From assembly GCA_027024155.1 (NCBI GenBank), contig JALVTE010000121.1:102313-166312 (forward strand): a stretch of DNA of 64,000 nt. Reading direction: 5' to 3'. The notes beneath the pieces are model-generated. The model was not told where the DNA came from and made no database searches. It saw only the letters and a list, made by a program, of their open reading frames with translations. Source of the stretch: Campylobacteraceae bacterium (GTDB taxonomy: Bacteria > Campylobacterota > Campylobacteria > Campylobacterales > Sulfurovaceae). A program made the position numbers and the translations under genes. Below, one piece after another: positions 11,262 through 20,861 of the stretch (positions are counted from its first letter, which is position 1; each line of letters opens with the position of its first letter).

Positions 11262-11695
11262 ATCAATTTTACCCCAAGTCGTTTTGCTCCGTGTGCTCCA
11301 ATAACTAAGCTCTGCTCTATATCTGCTGTTTTGGATGGTCCACTCATAAAGATTGCAAAGTCGTCAATTTCTACCAACCCCATAGCCTCTTTCATTGTCG
11401 CTACTATTTTTGTTTTGTCAAGTAGTATAACAATGCTTTCATAGTAACTATAAACTTTTCTGTCAATCTCATTGTTAAGAAAACAGGCTCCATTTTGAGC
11501 TACTGCAAATTTTGCATTAAGCACTATTTCAAAGCCATCTATAGTATCTACTATCTCTCCTCCAGCTCTTTTTAAAGAGTCAATAAATCTATCAACTAAG
11601 TTGTCAATACTCTCTATATTATAAGTAGTAAACTCTCTATCAACTCTACTGTTAATATTTTGTTTTATACTTTTTAAAATTTTAGAGCGACTCAT
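11258..11695 (-). CDS. lutC: LutC-like LUD-domain lactate utilisation protein
   Basis: Short LUD protein translationally coupled to lutB/lutA; SGPSKTADIEQSLVIGAHG. Confidence 0.8.
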   Translation of the reverse strand: MSRSKILKSIKQNINSRVDREFTTYNIESIDNLVDRFIDSLKRAGGEIVDTIDGFEIVLNAKFAVAQNGACFLNNEIDRKVYSYYESIVILLDKTKIVATMKEAMGLVEIDDFAIFMSGPSKTADIEQSLVIGAHGAKRLGVKLI

Positions 11696-12962
11696 AATAA
11701 TCCTTAAAACTTTTTTTGGCTAATTTTGGTGCTACTCTACCTTTACCCCAAACCCCTCTGTATAGCCAGTGTGGCATATATTTAGCAAGCTTAATTAAGC
11801 TTCTATAAACTCTTGGCTTTGTTAATATTTTAGCTGTCAATTTATAGTATCTATCTTTACTCTCTTTTACTTGAGATTTGTAAACCCCTCTGTATGCTAC
11901 AAGTTGTTCGTGTAAATTAATCTTTACAGGGCATACAGCTGTGCAACTTCCACAAAGTGTAGAGGCAAAGGCTAACTTACCATACTCTTTTATATCTCTG
12001 CTAGAGCCAAGGTTGCTACCTATTGGTCCTGGAATTACATAGTTATACTCATGCCCACCAACGCGTCTAAATACGGGGCAAGTGTTCATACAGGCTCCAC
12101 AGCGAATGCACTTTAGAGCACCTTCAAACTTTTCGTCTCCTAACATTTGGCTTCGTCCATTATCTACAATTATTAAATGTATCTCTTTACCTCTGCTTGG
12201 CTTTTTAAATATAGAGCTATAGGTTGTAATATCTTGCCCCGTAGCACTGCGAGCAAGGAGTGTTAAAAAAACTCCTAAATCCTGCATATTTGGTATAATT
12301 TTTTCAATACCCATAACAGCAATATGCACATTTGCCAAGCTAGTACCCAAATCGGCATTACCTTCGTTTGTGCAAACTACAAAAGCCCCTTCGCTAGCAA
12401 CTGCAAAGTTTACACCTGTAATTGCGGCATCACAACTTTCAAAATGCTCTCTAAGTCGTACTCTTGCTATATTGGTTAGGTAAGTGGGGTCGCTGTTTTG
12501 TTCATTAAATATAGTGGCTACTTGCTCTTTTTTAAGATGAATTGCAGGCAGTACAATATGAGATGGTCTCTGCTTAGCAAGCTGAACTATACGCTCACCC
12601 AAATCGGTATCGATAACTTCGTAACCACGATTTTCTAAGTATGGGTTTAGCTCGCACTCCTCTGTTAGCATAGACTTACTCTTTACTATCTTTTTAGCAT
12701 TATGCTTTTTTAAGATAGATTCTACAATTTTGTTATGCTCTTTTGCATCTACAGCCCAGTGAACTTTTATACCATTTGCTAGGGCTTTAGCTTCAAACTC
12801 CTCTAAATAACTATCTAGGTGGGTAATTGTATGAGCTTTAATATTGGATGCCACTTCTCTTAAATACTCCCAATTATCAAGTTTTTTAGAAGCTAAATCT
12901 CTCTTGTGGCGTACAAAGTTAAGAGACTCATTAAGCCATTTATCATCATTAAAAACTCTCAT
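11682..12962 (-). CDS. lutB: LutB-like lactate oxidation iron-sulfur protein
   Basis: LUD domain plus two 4Fe-4S motifs CIRCGACMNTCPVF and CGSCTAVCPV. Confidence 0.9.
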   Translation of the reverse strand: MRVFNDDKWLNESLNFVRHKRDLASKKLDNWEYLREVASNIKAHTITHLDSYLEEFEAKALANGIKVHWAVDAKEHNKIVESILKKHNAKKIVKSKSMLTEECELNPYLENRGYEVIDTDLGERIVQLAKQRPSHIVLPAIHLKKEQVATIFNEQNSDPTYLTNIARVRLREHFESCDAAITGVNFAVASEGAFVVCTNEGNADLGTSLANVHIAVMGIEKIIPNMQDLGVFLTLLARSATGQDITTYSSIFKKPSRGKEIHLIIVDNGRSQMLGDEKFEGALKCIRCGACMNTCPVFRRVGGHEYNYVIPGPIGSNLGSSRDIKEYGKLAFASTLCGSCTAVCPVKINLHEQLVAYRGVYKSQVKESKDRYYKLTAKILTKPRVYRSLIKLAKYMPHWLYRGVWGKGRVAPKLAKKSFKDYYESL

Positions 12963-13689
12963 CAGCGACTCCGGCTAATATTTCGATTACATGTAGAGTT
13001 TTAAGCTCTGGCTCTAGTGATGCTAAATGCATTAAACAAGAGTTATCATAACCAACTAAATACTCAGCCCCACTAGCTTTAAAGTTTGCTAACTTATCCT
13101 GCCCCATCTTTTTAGATACTTCGCTTTCGTTTATACTAAATGTACCGCCAAAACCACAGCACTCTTGAGCGTTAGCTAGTGGTAGAATCTCTAACCCATC
13201 TACAAGATTTAATAAATTTTCTATCTTATTTTGGTATGGCAAATTAAGTTCGCTAGGGGTTGCAAGTTCCAACTCTCTAAGCCCGTGGCAACTTTGATGA
13301 AGGGCAATAGTGTGATTAAACGAGACATTTAAACTCTTTATTTTTACAATATCGTGTAAAAATTCGCAAATCTCAAAACTTTTCTTGTTTATTTCTCTAA
13401 ATTTATCAGCATCTAATAAATCCTTGTAGTGGTGTTTTACCATTGAGATACAGCTAGCACTTGGGGCTACAATATAGTCGTAATCTTTAAAGTCATTATA
13501 AAATTTCTCAGCTAACTCTTTTGCCTCTTTTACAAAGCCAGAGTTAAAAAATGGTTGCCCACAGCAGGTTTGATTTTTAGGATATATTACTTCAAAACCT
13601 TCCTTTTGTAAAATTCTTAAAGTGGCAACTCCAACACGCGGATAAACAGTGTCTACAAAACACGGAATAAAAAGTGCAACTCTTTTCAT
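12949..13689 (-). CDS. lutA: LutA-like lactate oxidation protein (CCG domains)
   Basis: FIPCFVDTVYPRVG, CCGQPFFNSG, ECCGFGGTFS motifs. Confidence 0.9.
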   Translation of the reverse strand: MKRVALFIPCFVDTVYPRVGVATLRILQKEGFEVIYPKNQTCCGQPFFNSGFVKEAKELAEKFYNDFKDYDYIVAPSASCISMVKHHYKDLLDADKFREINKKSFEICEFLHDIVKIKSLNVSFNHTIALHQSCHGLRELELATPSELNLPYQNKIENLLNLVDGLEILPLANAQECCGFGGTFSINESEVSKKMGQDKLANFKASGAEYLVGYDNSCLMHLASLEPELKTLHVIEILAGVADESF

Positions 13690-13790
13690 AAATTTCTCTT
13701 TTTTTGTAAAATTATAACAGAAAATTAAAAAGTAGTCTATTTATGAAATAAGATGGATTAATTTTGCTATACTTAAAAGAGGTTAATGAG

Positions 13791-15008
13791 ATGAGACTTA
13801 TATTTATAATACTTATTGTTATATCTTTTTTATATTCAGCAAGTAATAAAAAAGCGAGTATACACAATATTTCAAAACAAGATATAACTTGGTTTTTACA
13901 ACAACACAAAGATTTAAAAAATAACTATTTTATAAATAATTTTGGAGTAGATAATCATCCTAGTGGCTGGGATAGAGGTGCGTATTTAAGGGCATATATA
14001 GATATGTATGAAGCTACTCATAATATTAAGATTTTAAGAAATTTAAATGAGTTACTTAAAATAGTAGCAGATGGTAATGATATCTTAACAAATCGAAAAG
14101 ATGATAGAGTAAATAGTGTTTTATCTGGTTGGGGAACAAGAGAGTATCGATATGGTTTGAATAAAAAAGAGCGATATTCCGATATGCTTACAAATGCATT
14201 ATATGCTTATCCTCTTGCTGCATTTGCTAGAATAGTAAAAGAGAATAAATATCTTAATAAAGAATTTGGAGTAGATGCTAATAGATATTATAAAATGGTA
14301 GCAAAGCTCTATGCAATGCAAAAACCTTTTAAAAAAATTATACGCTATAAAGATGCTACTTTTGGTACTTGCTACTCTTATCCAAATAATTATTATGAAG
14401 ATGGCGATAAACTATCTAAAATTGAAGCACCAATTAATTGGACTGTAATTATTGCAGAGCCTCTTATTGAGTTATATAGAGCGAGTCGTGCTGATGGAAA
14501 AAGTACTCAAGAGTATAAAAATACTATTTTAAAAGTTAGTAATTATATTTGGAAAAATATGCATTTAAAAACGAAATCTAGTAGAGATAAATATTTAGTT
14601 TGGTACTATTGGCATACAGATATTAATCCTGAAACATCAGATAGAATAGAAGATTTAACACATGGGGCACGCTTGGCGGAGTTTGTTGTCTCTTTGTACG
14701 ATGCAAAAATAGAGCGAAACAGTCAGAAAAGATGGACTAAAAAGAGATTAACTTACCTTGCTAATACTTTTACTGTTGGAGCTCTCATAAAAGATACAAC
14801 TTTTGCTAACTATATTAATGGAACAGGCGGAGTATATCAAGATGCCCCAGCCACACTATATGAGTGGTTAGAGTTACAGAAATTTTCTCACCAATCAACG
14901 CATAAAAGTATAGTTTACTACATTACAAAAGCTATGAGAAAGAGCCACGAAGGCAAAAAGTATAATTTAGCAGTTTTCGCTAAATTTATTAGATTTGCTA
15001 ATGATTAG
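13791..15008 (+). CDS. Secreted hypothetical protein, possibly alpha-helical toroid fold
   Basis: Signal peptide from ATG at 13791 (RBS-like AGAGG upstream; ORF-track start 13764 is TTG); no family confidently recognised. Confidence 0.6.
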   Translation: MRLIFIILIVISFLYSASNKKASIHNISKQDITWFLQQHKDLKNNYFINNFGVDNHPSGWDRGAYLRAYIDMYEATHNIKILRNLNELLKIVADGNDILTNRKDDRVNSVLSGWGTREYRYGLNKKERYSDMLTNALYAYPLAAFARIVKENKYLNKEFGVDANRYYKMVAKLYAMQKPFKKIIRYKDATFGTCYSYPNNYYEDGDKLSKIEAPINWTVIIAEPLIELYRASRADGKSTQEYKNTILKVSNYIWKNMHLKTKSSRDKYLVWYYWHTDINPETSDRIEDLTHGARLAEFVVSLYDAKIERNSQKRWTKKRLTYLANTFTVGALIKDTTFANYINGTGGVYQDAPATLYEWLELQKFSHQSTHKSIVYYITKAMRKSHEGKKYNLAVFAKFIRFAND

Positions 15009-15130
15009 ATTTCTTAATTAACTTCAGTTATTTAAATAGAGCATTAATATAAAATATTGTCATATAATAGATAAATTATATTTCAATATGATATATTTAC
15101 AACTGAACTTATAGGGGAAAGGGTTGGCAA

Positions 15131-16033
15131 ATGAAATTTTTCTTAAAAATTATAGTAATACTCTTACTATCTACGGCAATAGCATCATCAAAAGGTATAG
15201 AAAAAAAGATAGTTGTAAATTTAGCAAAACAAGAAGCTTATGCATATGAAAATAATAAATTAGTATTAAAAGGGTGGATATCTTCGGGAAGAGAAGAGTT
15301 TAAAACTCCACAAGGAAGATATAGAGTATTAGCAAAAGAGAAGTTTCATATCTCTAATGAGTGGCCAAAGCCAACTGGTGGGGCAGAAATGCCTTATATG
15401 CTTAGATTAACATGGAGTGGTATAGCTTTACATTTAGGGTATGTTCCAAATCGTCCAGCATCTCACGGTTGTGTTAGGCTAAAAAATGGATTTGCTCAAG
15501 AGTTATTTAAGTGGGCAGATATAGGTACAAGAGTAATTATTAAAGGTAAACAGACAAAGCATGTATCAAGAAAGCACCGCTCACCATTTTATATGACAAA
15601 ATATTTTTATAAAAAATATAATACTTCATATAAGAAAGAGCATAAATATTTAGCTAAATTAAGTAAAGAATTACAGAGATTATCTAAAGCACACCATATG
15701 GCAATGGCAAAAGAGAAGAATAAGCTCAAAAGAGATTTGGCATTGAAAAAGAGAATTAAAAAACATTTAGTAAAGAGAAGAAAAAAAGCTAGATATAATC
15801 GCCATATAGTATCTAATAAAATGAAATTAATAAGATATTACTCTAAATTTTCGTATAGAAAATTAAATAGAATATTAAGAGAGAACTATATTAAAAAAAG
15901 AAAAATTTTAGCATCTAAAATAAATAAAAGAGATAAACTAAAAAGGCTTAAAAAGATAACTAGGGTATTAAAAATTATAAAAGAGGCAAAATATACTAAA
16001 AGACATAGAAAGTATAAAAAAAGCTTTGTATAG
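15131..16033 (+). CDS. L,D-transpeptidase (YkuD domain) with long basic C-terminal extension
   Basis: Catalytic motif HLGYVPNRPASHGCVRL; about 155 aa Lys/Arg-rich tail. Confidence 0.85.
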   Translation: MKFFLKIIVILLLSTAIASSKGIEKKIVVNLAKQEAYAYENNKLVLKGWISSGREEFKTPQGRYRVLAKEKFHISNEWPKPTGGAEMPYMLRLTWSGIALHLGYVPNRPASHGCVRLKNGFAQELFKWADIGTRVIIKGKQTKHVSRKHRSPFYMTKYFYKKYNTSYKKEHKYLAKLSKELQRLSKAHHMAMAKEKNKLKRDLALKKRIKKHLVKRRKKARYNRHIVSNKMKLIRYYSKFSYRKLNRILRENYIKKRKILASKINKRDKLKRLKKITRVLKIIKEAKYTKRHRKYKKSFV

Positions 16034-16038
16034 AAAAT

Positions 16039-16072
16039 ATATTAACACAACTTGTAATAGTTGTGTTAATAT
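16039..16072. terminator. Hairpin terminator between convergent genes
   Basis: Perfect 14-bp inverted repeat ATATTAACACAACT-TGTAAT-AGTTGTGTTAATAT. Confidence 0.7.
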
Positions 16073-16085
16073 TTCTATTGATATC

Positions 16086-16466
16086 TTAGCTAATTCCTAA
16101 ATTTATCATAAAATTTCTGCCAATCATTTGGCTTCTCTCTTTAAAAAATGCTCCGGCGTTTGGTTCGTAAACTTTATCTATCGCTATTTCGAATAGTTCT
16201 AACCATCTATCAAAAGCCTTTTTATCTAAACCCTCTAATCCAAAGTGTGGTGCTAGGGGTGAACCACTGTAGCTTAAATCACCTAACGCTTGCATTGCCC
16301 AGAAATTGCTTAATAGCTCTAAGTGTGCTTGCCACTCTGGACTGTTTATATCAGCTCCTATTTTTGCAACAAAAAATGGTGCTGTTATTTCGTCGGCTAG
16401 TATTGTTGGATAGAATGTTTCAACCAATTTGTCTATACTCTCTTTTGTTATTGTATTTGCTTTCAT
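16086..16466 (-). CDS. Group III-type truncated haemoglobin
   Basis: MKANTITKESIDKLVETFYPTILAD..., FW..., APHFGL; ATG at 16466 is more plausible than the upstream ORF start. Confidence 0.85.
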   Translation of the reverse strand: MKANTITKESIDKLVETFYPTILADEITAPFFVAKIGADINSPEWQAHLELLSNFWAMQALGDLSYSGSPLAPHFGLEGLDKKAFDRWLELFEIAIDKVYEPNAGAFFKERSQMIGRNFMINLGIS

Positions 16467-16677
16467 ACTTTCTCCTTTTTCTTGGAGTATATAGATTTTT
16501 CTTAAGATTTGTCTTAAACCCAAATATTAACCTGAGTTCGACGGAGTTTCCTATCTTCAAAAGCCTAAAAATAGCTAAGGTTTTTTGTTTATACAGCATT
16601 CCATCAAATTCAGCTTACTAAAGCTTTTTTTCTTTTGTATCAAAGAAATACTCTTATAGCAATTAATCTCTAAAGAA

Positions 16678-16697
16678 TAATTGATGTAGATCAATTA
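16678..16697. promoter_or_regulatory. FNR/CRP-like palindromic site
   Basis: TAATTGATgtagATCAATTA: perfect 8-bp arms with the FNR consensus core TTGATnnnnATCAA, in the divergent hb/soxC intergenic region. Confidence 0.55.
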
Positions 16698-16864
16698 ATA
16701 AAACTGATAATCATATTAAATAATTTATATTAATAATAGAGTATAATGTGTAGCTAATAGTAACATATAAAAAAAATTAATGCACTTGTGTATAGTTTAA
16801 AGTTATATTTACTCTCTTGCTGATATTATTGTAATACAAATCTTTATTTCGGAGGTTACACGAT

Positions 16865-18205
16865 TTGAAACAAAATACAAATAATACAACTGCAGATAGA
16901 AGAGGCTTTTTGAAAAATGTAGCCGCTTCTGTTGTTGCGGCGGGCGCTTTGGTTCCGGTTGGATTAAGTGCCAAGGATGACCCAGCACTTATGAAAGAAC
17001 CAGAGTGGGGTAAGAAACTTGGTAGACCTGTAGATGCTGATCCATATGGAATGCCATCTCCTTACGAACATAATGTGGAGAGAAGAGTACACGAATTATT
17101 ATCTTCAGGAGATATGTATGCTTCTGTTGCTATGTGTCCAATTCAGGATCTAGATGGAATAATTACACCAAATGGACTATTTTTTAGTAGATGTCATGGT
17201 GGTGTTGCAATTATTGATCCTAATGAGTATAGACTTATTATTCATGGCTTAGTAGAGAAACCATTAGTGCTAACACTAGAACAGTTAAAAAGATACCCTA
17301 GTGAGTCAAGAATTCACTTTATTGAGTGTCCTGCAAACGGTTCTACTGAATGGAGAGCACCACAATTTGATACACTTCAATTTATGAAGGGTATGATGTC
17401 TCAAGCTGAGTGGACAGGTGTTAAACTTTCTACTCTACTTAAAGATGTAGGTGTTAAGCCAAATGCAAAATGGGTTTTAGCTGAGGGAAGTGATGATTCT
17501 CATATGGGTAGAACTATTCCAATCGAAAAGATTATGGATGATGCAATGGTAGTATGGGCTCAAAATGGTGAGGCTTTAAGACCAGAGCAGGGTTATCCAG
17601 TAAGATTACTTGTTCCAGGTTGGGAAGGTAACTTAAATGTTAAATGGCTTAAGCGTCTTAAATTTGGCGATAAACCATGGCATGCAAAAGAGGAGACTTC
17701 TAAGTATACAATGCTAACTCCTACAGGTAAAGCAGTACAATTCTTCTGGCCAATGGAAGTAAACTCTGTAATTACTAGCCCATGTCCAGATAAGCCTTGG
17801 ACAGACCTTAAGAAGGGTGATATTGTAGAGATACAAGGTTTAGCTTGGTCTGGTGAAGGTACTATTAAAGGTGTAGATATTAGCTTTGATGGCGGTAAGA
17901 ATTGGGTAGAGGCTAACTTAAAAGGTTTAGTTCTTCCAAAAGCTTGGACTAGATTTAGTTATATCTATAAGTGGGATGGAAAGCCTATAGTATTAAGCTC
18001 AAGAGCTTATGACGATGCAGGATTTGTTCAGCCTACAATTACACAAGAGGTAAGTAAAATGGGAGTAGAGGGTATCTACCACAGAAATGCTATCGTATCT
18101 TGGGAAGTTAAAGCAAATGGTGAAGTACATAATGTACAAGTTCGTGATTACGAAAAAGAGAAAAAAGCTATAGAAAAAATGCAAAAGGGGGCAAAAAATG
18201 CTTAA
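16865..18205 (+). CDS. soxC: Sulfite dehydrogenase-type molybdopterin subunit SoxC
   Basis: Tat signal DRRGFLKNVAAS; sulfite oxidase family Mo fold (HFIECPANG, GYPVRLLVPGWEG); followed by soxD. Confidence 0.92.
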   Translation: MKQNTNNTTADRRGFLKNVAASVVAAGALVPVGLSAKDDPALMKEPEWGKKLGRPVDADPYGMPSPYEHNVERRVHELLSSGDMYASVAMCPIQDLDGIITPNGLFFSRCHGGVAIIDPNEYRLIIHGLVEKPLVLTLEQLKRYPSESRIHFIECPANGSTEWRAPQFDTLQFMKGMMSQAEWTGVKLSTLLKDVGVKPNAKWVLAEGSDDSHMGRTIPIEKIMDDAMVVWAQNGEALRPEQGYPVRLLVPGWEGNLNVKWLKRLKFGDKPWHAKEETSKYTMLTPTGKAVQFFWPMEVNSVITSPCPDKPWTDLKKGDIVEIQGLAWSGEGTIKGVDISFDGGKNWVEANLKGLVLPKAWTRFSYIYKWDGKPIVLSSRAYDDAGFVQPTITQEVSKMGVEGIYHRNAIVSWEVKANGEVHNVQVRDYEKEKKAIEKMQKGAKNA

Positions 18206-19319
18206 ATTAAATAAAAAGATTTCTGTATTTGCCGCTATTGCAATATCTTTTTCTGTATCTGCTGTTGCGGGTGAAAAAGATGTAAAAGTTAAAGCTCCAA
18301 AAGTAAGAGCTATAGACGCTGCTACTGAATACAAAGTAGAAAAAGGTGTATATGCTGGTGTATATAAAGTAAATGAGCAGACATCAAAAATTAAAAAATT
18401 TGGTTATGGTAAAAAAGCTACACCAGATGAAATTAAATTTAATAATATTGATGTAAGATATGATTGGAAAGGTTTACCAGAGGGTAAAGGTACAGTTGCA
18501 GAGGGTGAAGAGTTATATAGCAAAAACTGTATTATGTGTCACGGTGACTTTGGTGCAGGTGGAAAAGGTTATCCTGTTTTAGCAGGTGGACAAGGGTCAC
18601 TTAAAAACCAATTAATCAACCCAGAAAATGGAGATGAGCCACCAGTAAAAACTATTGGTAGTTACTGGCCATATGCATCTACACTATTTTGGTATGTAAA
18701 GACTGGTATGCCATTCCCTCATCCTATGAGTTTAACTAATGACCAAACTTATGCAATCGTTGCATATCTTTTATCGCTTAATGATATTCAAGTAGGTGGT
18801 GAAGATTTAGATGACGATACTGTACTTGATAAGAAGAAGTTAATGACAGTAGTTATGCCAAATGTAAATGGTTTCTACCCAGATGTTAATGCTAAAAATG
18901 GTGCAGATAATATGAAAAAGTACCTAAGTAAAGCTAGTAACTATGGTACTCAAACAGTTAGATGTATGAAAAATTGTAAACCTGGTAAGGTTATTAGAAT
19001 TAAACATACACTAGATGAGGGTATCAAGCCTCCATTATCTGAAAAGAGAGATTTACCAAAAGTTAAAGCAGGTGGAGCAGCTGATAACAAATATGCAAAA
19101 ATGTTTGAAACAAACTGTAAGGCATGCCATGGTAATAAAGCTATTGCACCAGTACCAGGGGATAAAGAGGCATGGGCAGCTAGAATCAAGCAAGGTAAAG
19201 ATACACTTTACAAACACGCTTTAAAAGGTTTCCAAGGTATGCCTCCTAAAGGTGGTACAAACTTGCCAGATGCTGATATAAAAGGTATCGTAGATTATAT
19301 GGTGAGTAAATCTAAATAA
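18198..19319 (+). CDS. soxD: Di-haem cytochrome c SoxD
   Basis: Haem motifs CIMCH and CKACH; 8-bp overlap with soxC. Confidence 0.9.
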   Translation: MLKLNKKISVFAAIAISFSVSAVAGEKDVKVKAPKVRAIDAATEYKVEKGVYAGVYKVNEQTSKIKKFGYGKKATPDEIKFNNIDVRYDWKGLPEGKGTVAEGEELYSKNCIMCHGDFGAGGKGYPVLAGGQGSLKNQLINPENGDEPPVKTIGSYWPYASTLFWYVKTGMPFPHPMSLTNDQTYAIVAYLLSLNDIQVGGEDLDDDTVLDKKKLMTVVMPNVNGFYPDVNAKNGADNMKKYLSKASNYGTQTVRCMKNCKPGKVIRIKHTLDEGIKPPLSEKRDLPKVKAGGAADNKYAKMFETNCKACHGNKAIAPVPGDKEAWAARIKQGKDTLYKHALKGFQGMPPKGGTNLPDADIKGIVDYMVSKSK

Positions 19320-19378
19320 AGTAAAGTTTATTTAAAAAGACTTTACTATAATATAAGTTCCATATTAAGGAATAATAT

Positions 19379-19574
19379 AGCGACAAGTCGCATGAGTTTA
19401 TCGACGAGAAGGACTCAGCGTCAGCTAAGCTTAGGGCTTTGCCCAAATAGCGTCCTATCAAAGAGTTTCTTACAAAAGAAACTCAAAAAGCGACAAGTTG
19501 CGTGGGCTCACCGCCGAGGTGGACTCAGCGTCAGCGTAGCTATTAGGGCTTTGCCCAAATAGCGTCCTATCAAA
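19379..19574. repeat. Two diverged tandem copies of a ~85-bp intergenic element separated by a hairpin
   Basis: Copies 19379-19462 and 19489-19574 share AGCGACAAG...GGACTCAGCGTCAGC...TAGGGCTTTGCCCAAATAGCGTCCTATCAAA; spacer has perfect 9-bp hairpin GAGTTTCTT-ACAA-AAGAAACTC (19463-19484). Confidence 0.9.
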
Positions 19575-19591
19575 ACGAAAGGGGATGGATA

Positions 19592-19933
19592 ATGAAAAAG
19601 ATATTCAAAATCGCAGCATTAGCTGTTATGGCTAGTGGTATTGTATATGCAGGTAGCGATTTAGTTAAAGAGGGTGAAAAAATCTTCAAAACTAAAAAAA
19701 TCGGTAACTGTTTAGCTTGCCATGCAGCAAATGGTGTAAAATTAGATGGACCAGGAAGTCTTGGACCAAAATTGCAAGGTTTATCTGCTTGGCCAGAGAA
19801 AGCGTTGTATGATAAAGTATATGACCCATATACAACAAATCCAATTTCTGCAATGCCAGCATTTGGAAAAAATGGTGTGTTAGATGATCATCAGATTAAA
19901 GCAGTAGTTGCTTTTTTAAAAACAATTAAATAA
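19592..19933 (+). CDS. soxX: Mono-haem cytochrome c SoxX
   Basis: Signal peptide, CLACH haem motif, GSLGPKLQGL; sox context. Confidence 0.92.
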   Translation: MKKIFKIAALAVMASGIVYAGSDLVKEGEKIFKTKKIGNCLACHAANGVKLDGPGSLGPKLQGLSAWPEKALYDKVYDPYTTNPISAMPAFGKNGVLDDHQIKAVVAFLKTIK

Positions 19934-19951
19934 AAACAGAAAGGAAACAAA

Positions 19952-20425
19952 ATGGAAAGAAGAAAATTTTTAGGTTTAGGTTTAGGAGCGGCAGCTATTT
20001 CTCTAGCACCGGTTTCAGCAATGGCTAAGAACTATAGAAAAGAGTTACCAAAAGTATGGACTATTAAGAACAAAGATAAAGCAGATGATTTATCAGGAGT
20101 AAATGAGGCAATTAAAGCTGTATTTGGAAGTGATAAAACAGAAGATGGAAAAATTAAGTTAAAAGCTCCAGATATTGCAGAAAACGGTGCAGTTGTGCCT
20201 GTAAGCTTTTCTTTAGAAAAAGCTACTAGAGTTGCTCTTTTCCAAAGTGCTGACCCTGAAGCATTAGTTGCTATTTGGGATATTCCAGAAGTTGGTATAC
20301 CTAACTATTCTGTAAGAATTAAACTTAAAAAGACTGGTACAGTAGTTGTTGTTGCTGAAGTTGATGGAAAGTTATATAAAGCTCAAAAAACAGTTAAAGT
20401 AACAGCTGGTGGATGTGGTGGTTGA
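19952..20425 (+). CDS. soxY: Sulfur carrier subunit SoxY
   Basis: Tat leader ERRKFLGLG; C-terminal carrier motif GGCGG. Confidence 0.96.
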   Translation: MERRKFLGLGLGAAAISLAPVSAMAKNYRKELPKVWTIKNKDKADDLSGVNEAIKAVFGSDKTEDGKIKLKAPDIAENGAVVPVSFSLEKATRVALFQSADPEALVAIWDIPEVGIPNYSVRIKLKKTGTVVVVAEVDGKLYKAQKTVKVTAGGCGG

Positions 20426-20527
20426 TTCTATCCACCAAGGATTAGAGTTTACGCATAGAAGTTAAAAAGAGTTGCTCATAAGAGTTGATAAAAATAGTTT
20501 AAAAGTTATAAGAAGAAAGGTAAAAAA

Positions 20528-20818
20528 ATGAGAATTAAAGCAAAAGCAAAAGATGGTGTAGTAACTGTAAAAGCAATGATGAAGCATCCAATGTTAAGTT
20601 ATGATGTAGCTAAGAAAAAAGGTAAAGAGGCAAACTTTATCGTTTATATTAATGGTAAAGTTGATGGTAAAGATGTATATGAGGCTTCAACTAGCCAATT
20701 CTTATCAAAAAATCCATATATTAAATTCCAATTCAAAGGCGAAGCTGGTAAAGAGCTTGAGCTTAGTTGGGTAGATTTAAAAGGTAATACAAAGAGCAAA
20801 AAAGCAAAAATTAAGTAA
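20528..20818 (+). CDS. soxZ: Sulfur carrier partner SoxZ
   Basis: MRIKAKAKDGVVTVKAMMKHPM typical SoxZ start, follows soxY. Confidence 0.95.
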   Translation: MRIKAKAKDGVVTVKAMMKHPMLSYDVAKKKGKEANFIVYINGKVDGKDVYEASTSQFLSKNPYIKFQFKGEAGKELELSWVDLKGNTKSKKAKIK

Positions 20819-20861
20819 TTTCTTTTTGTATATATGCCGTAACAGGTAGAAAGGATTAAAA

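Noticed and set aside
13712-13909. 65-aa minus-strand ORF
   Set aside because: Antisense of the start of the exported protein at 13791; no supporting features
16039-16072. NssR-like TTAACACAA/TTGTGTTAA regulatory site near the haemoglobin gene
   Set aside because: It lies at the 3' ends of two convergent genes and forms a 14-bp hairpin, so a terminator is the simpler reading
16148-16621. 157-aa plus-strand ORF
   Set aside because: Leu/Tyr-rich shadow of the truncated haemoglobin gene on the opposite strand
16525-16630. Possible repeat or RNA element (GAGTTCGACGGAGTTTCC...AGCCTAAAAATAGCT)
   Set aside because: Only weak short symmetry visible and no second copy in the window; needs a genome search before claiming
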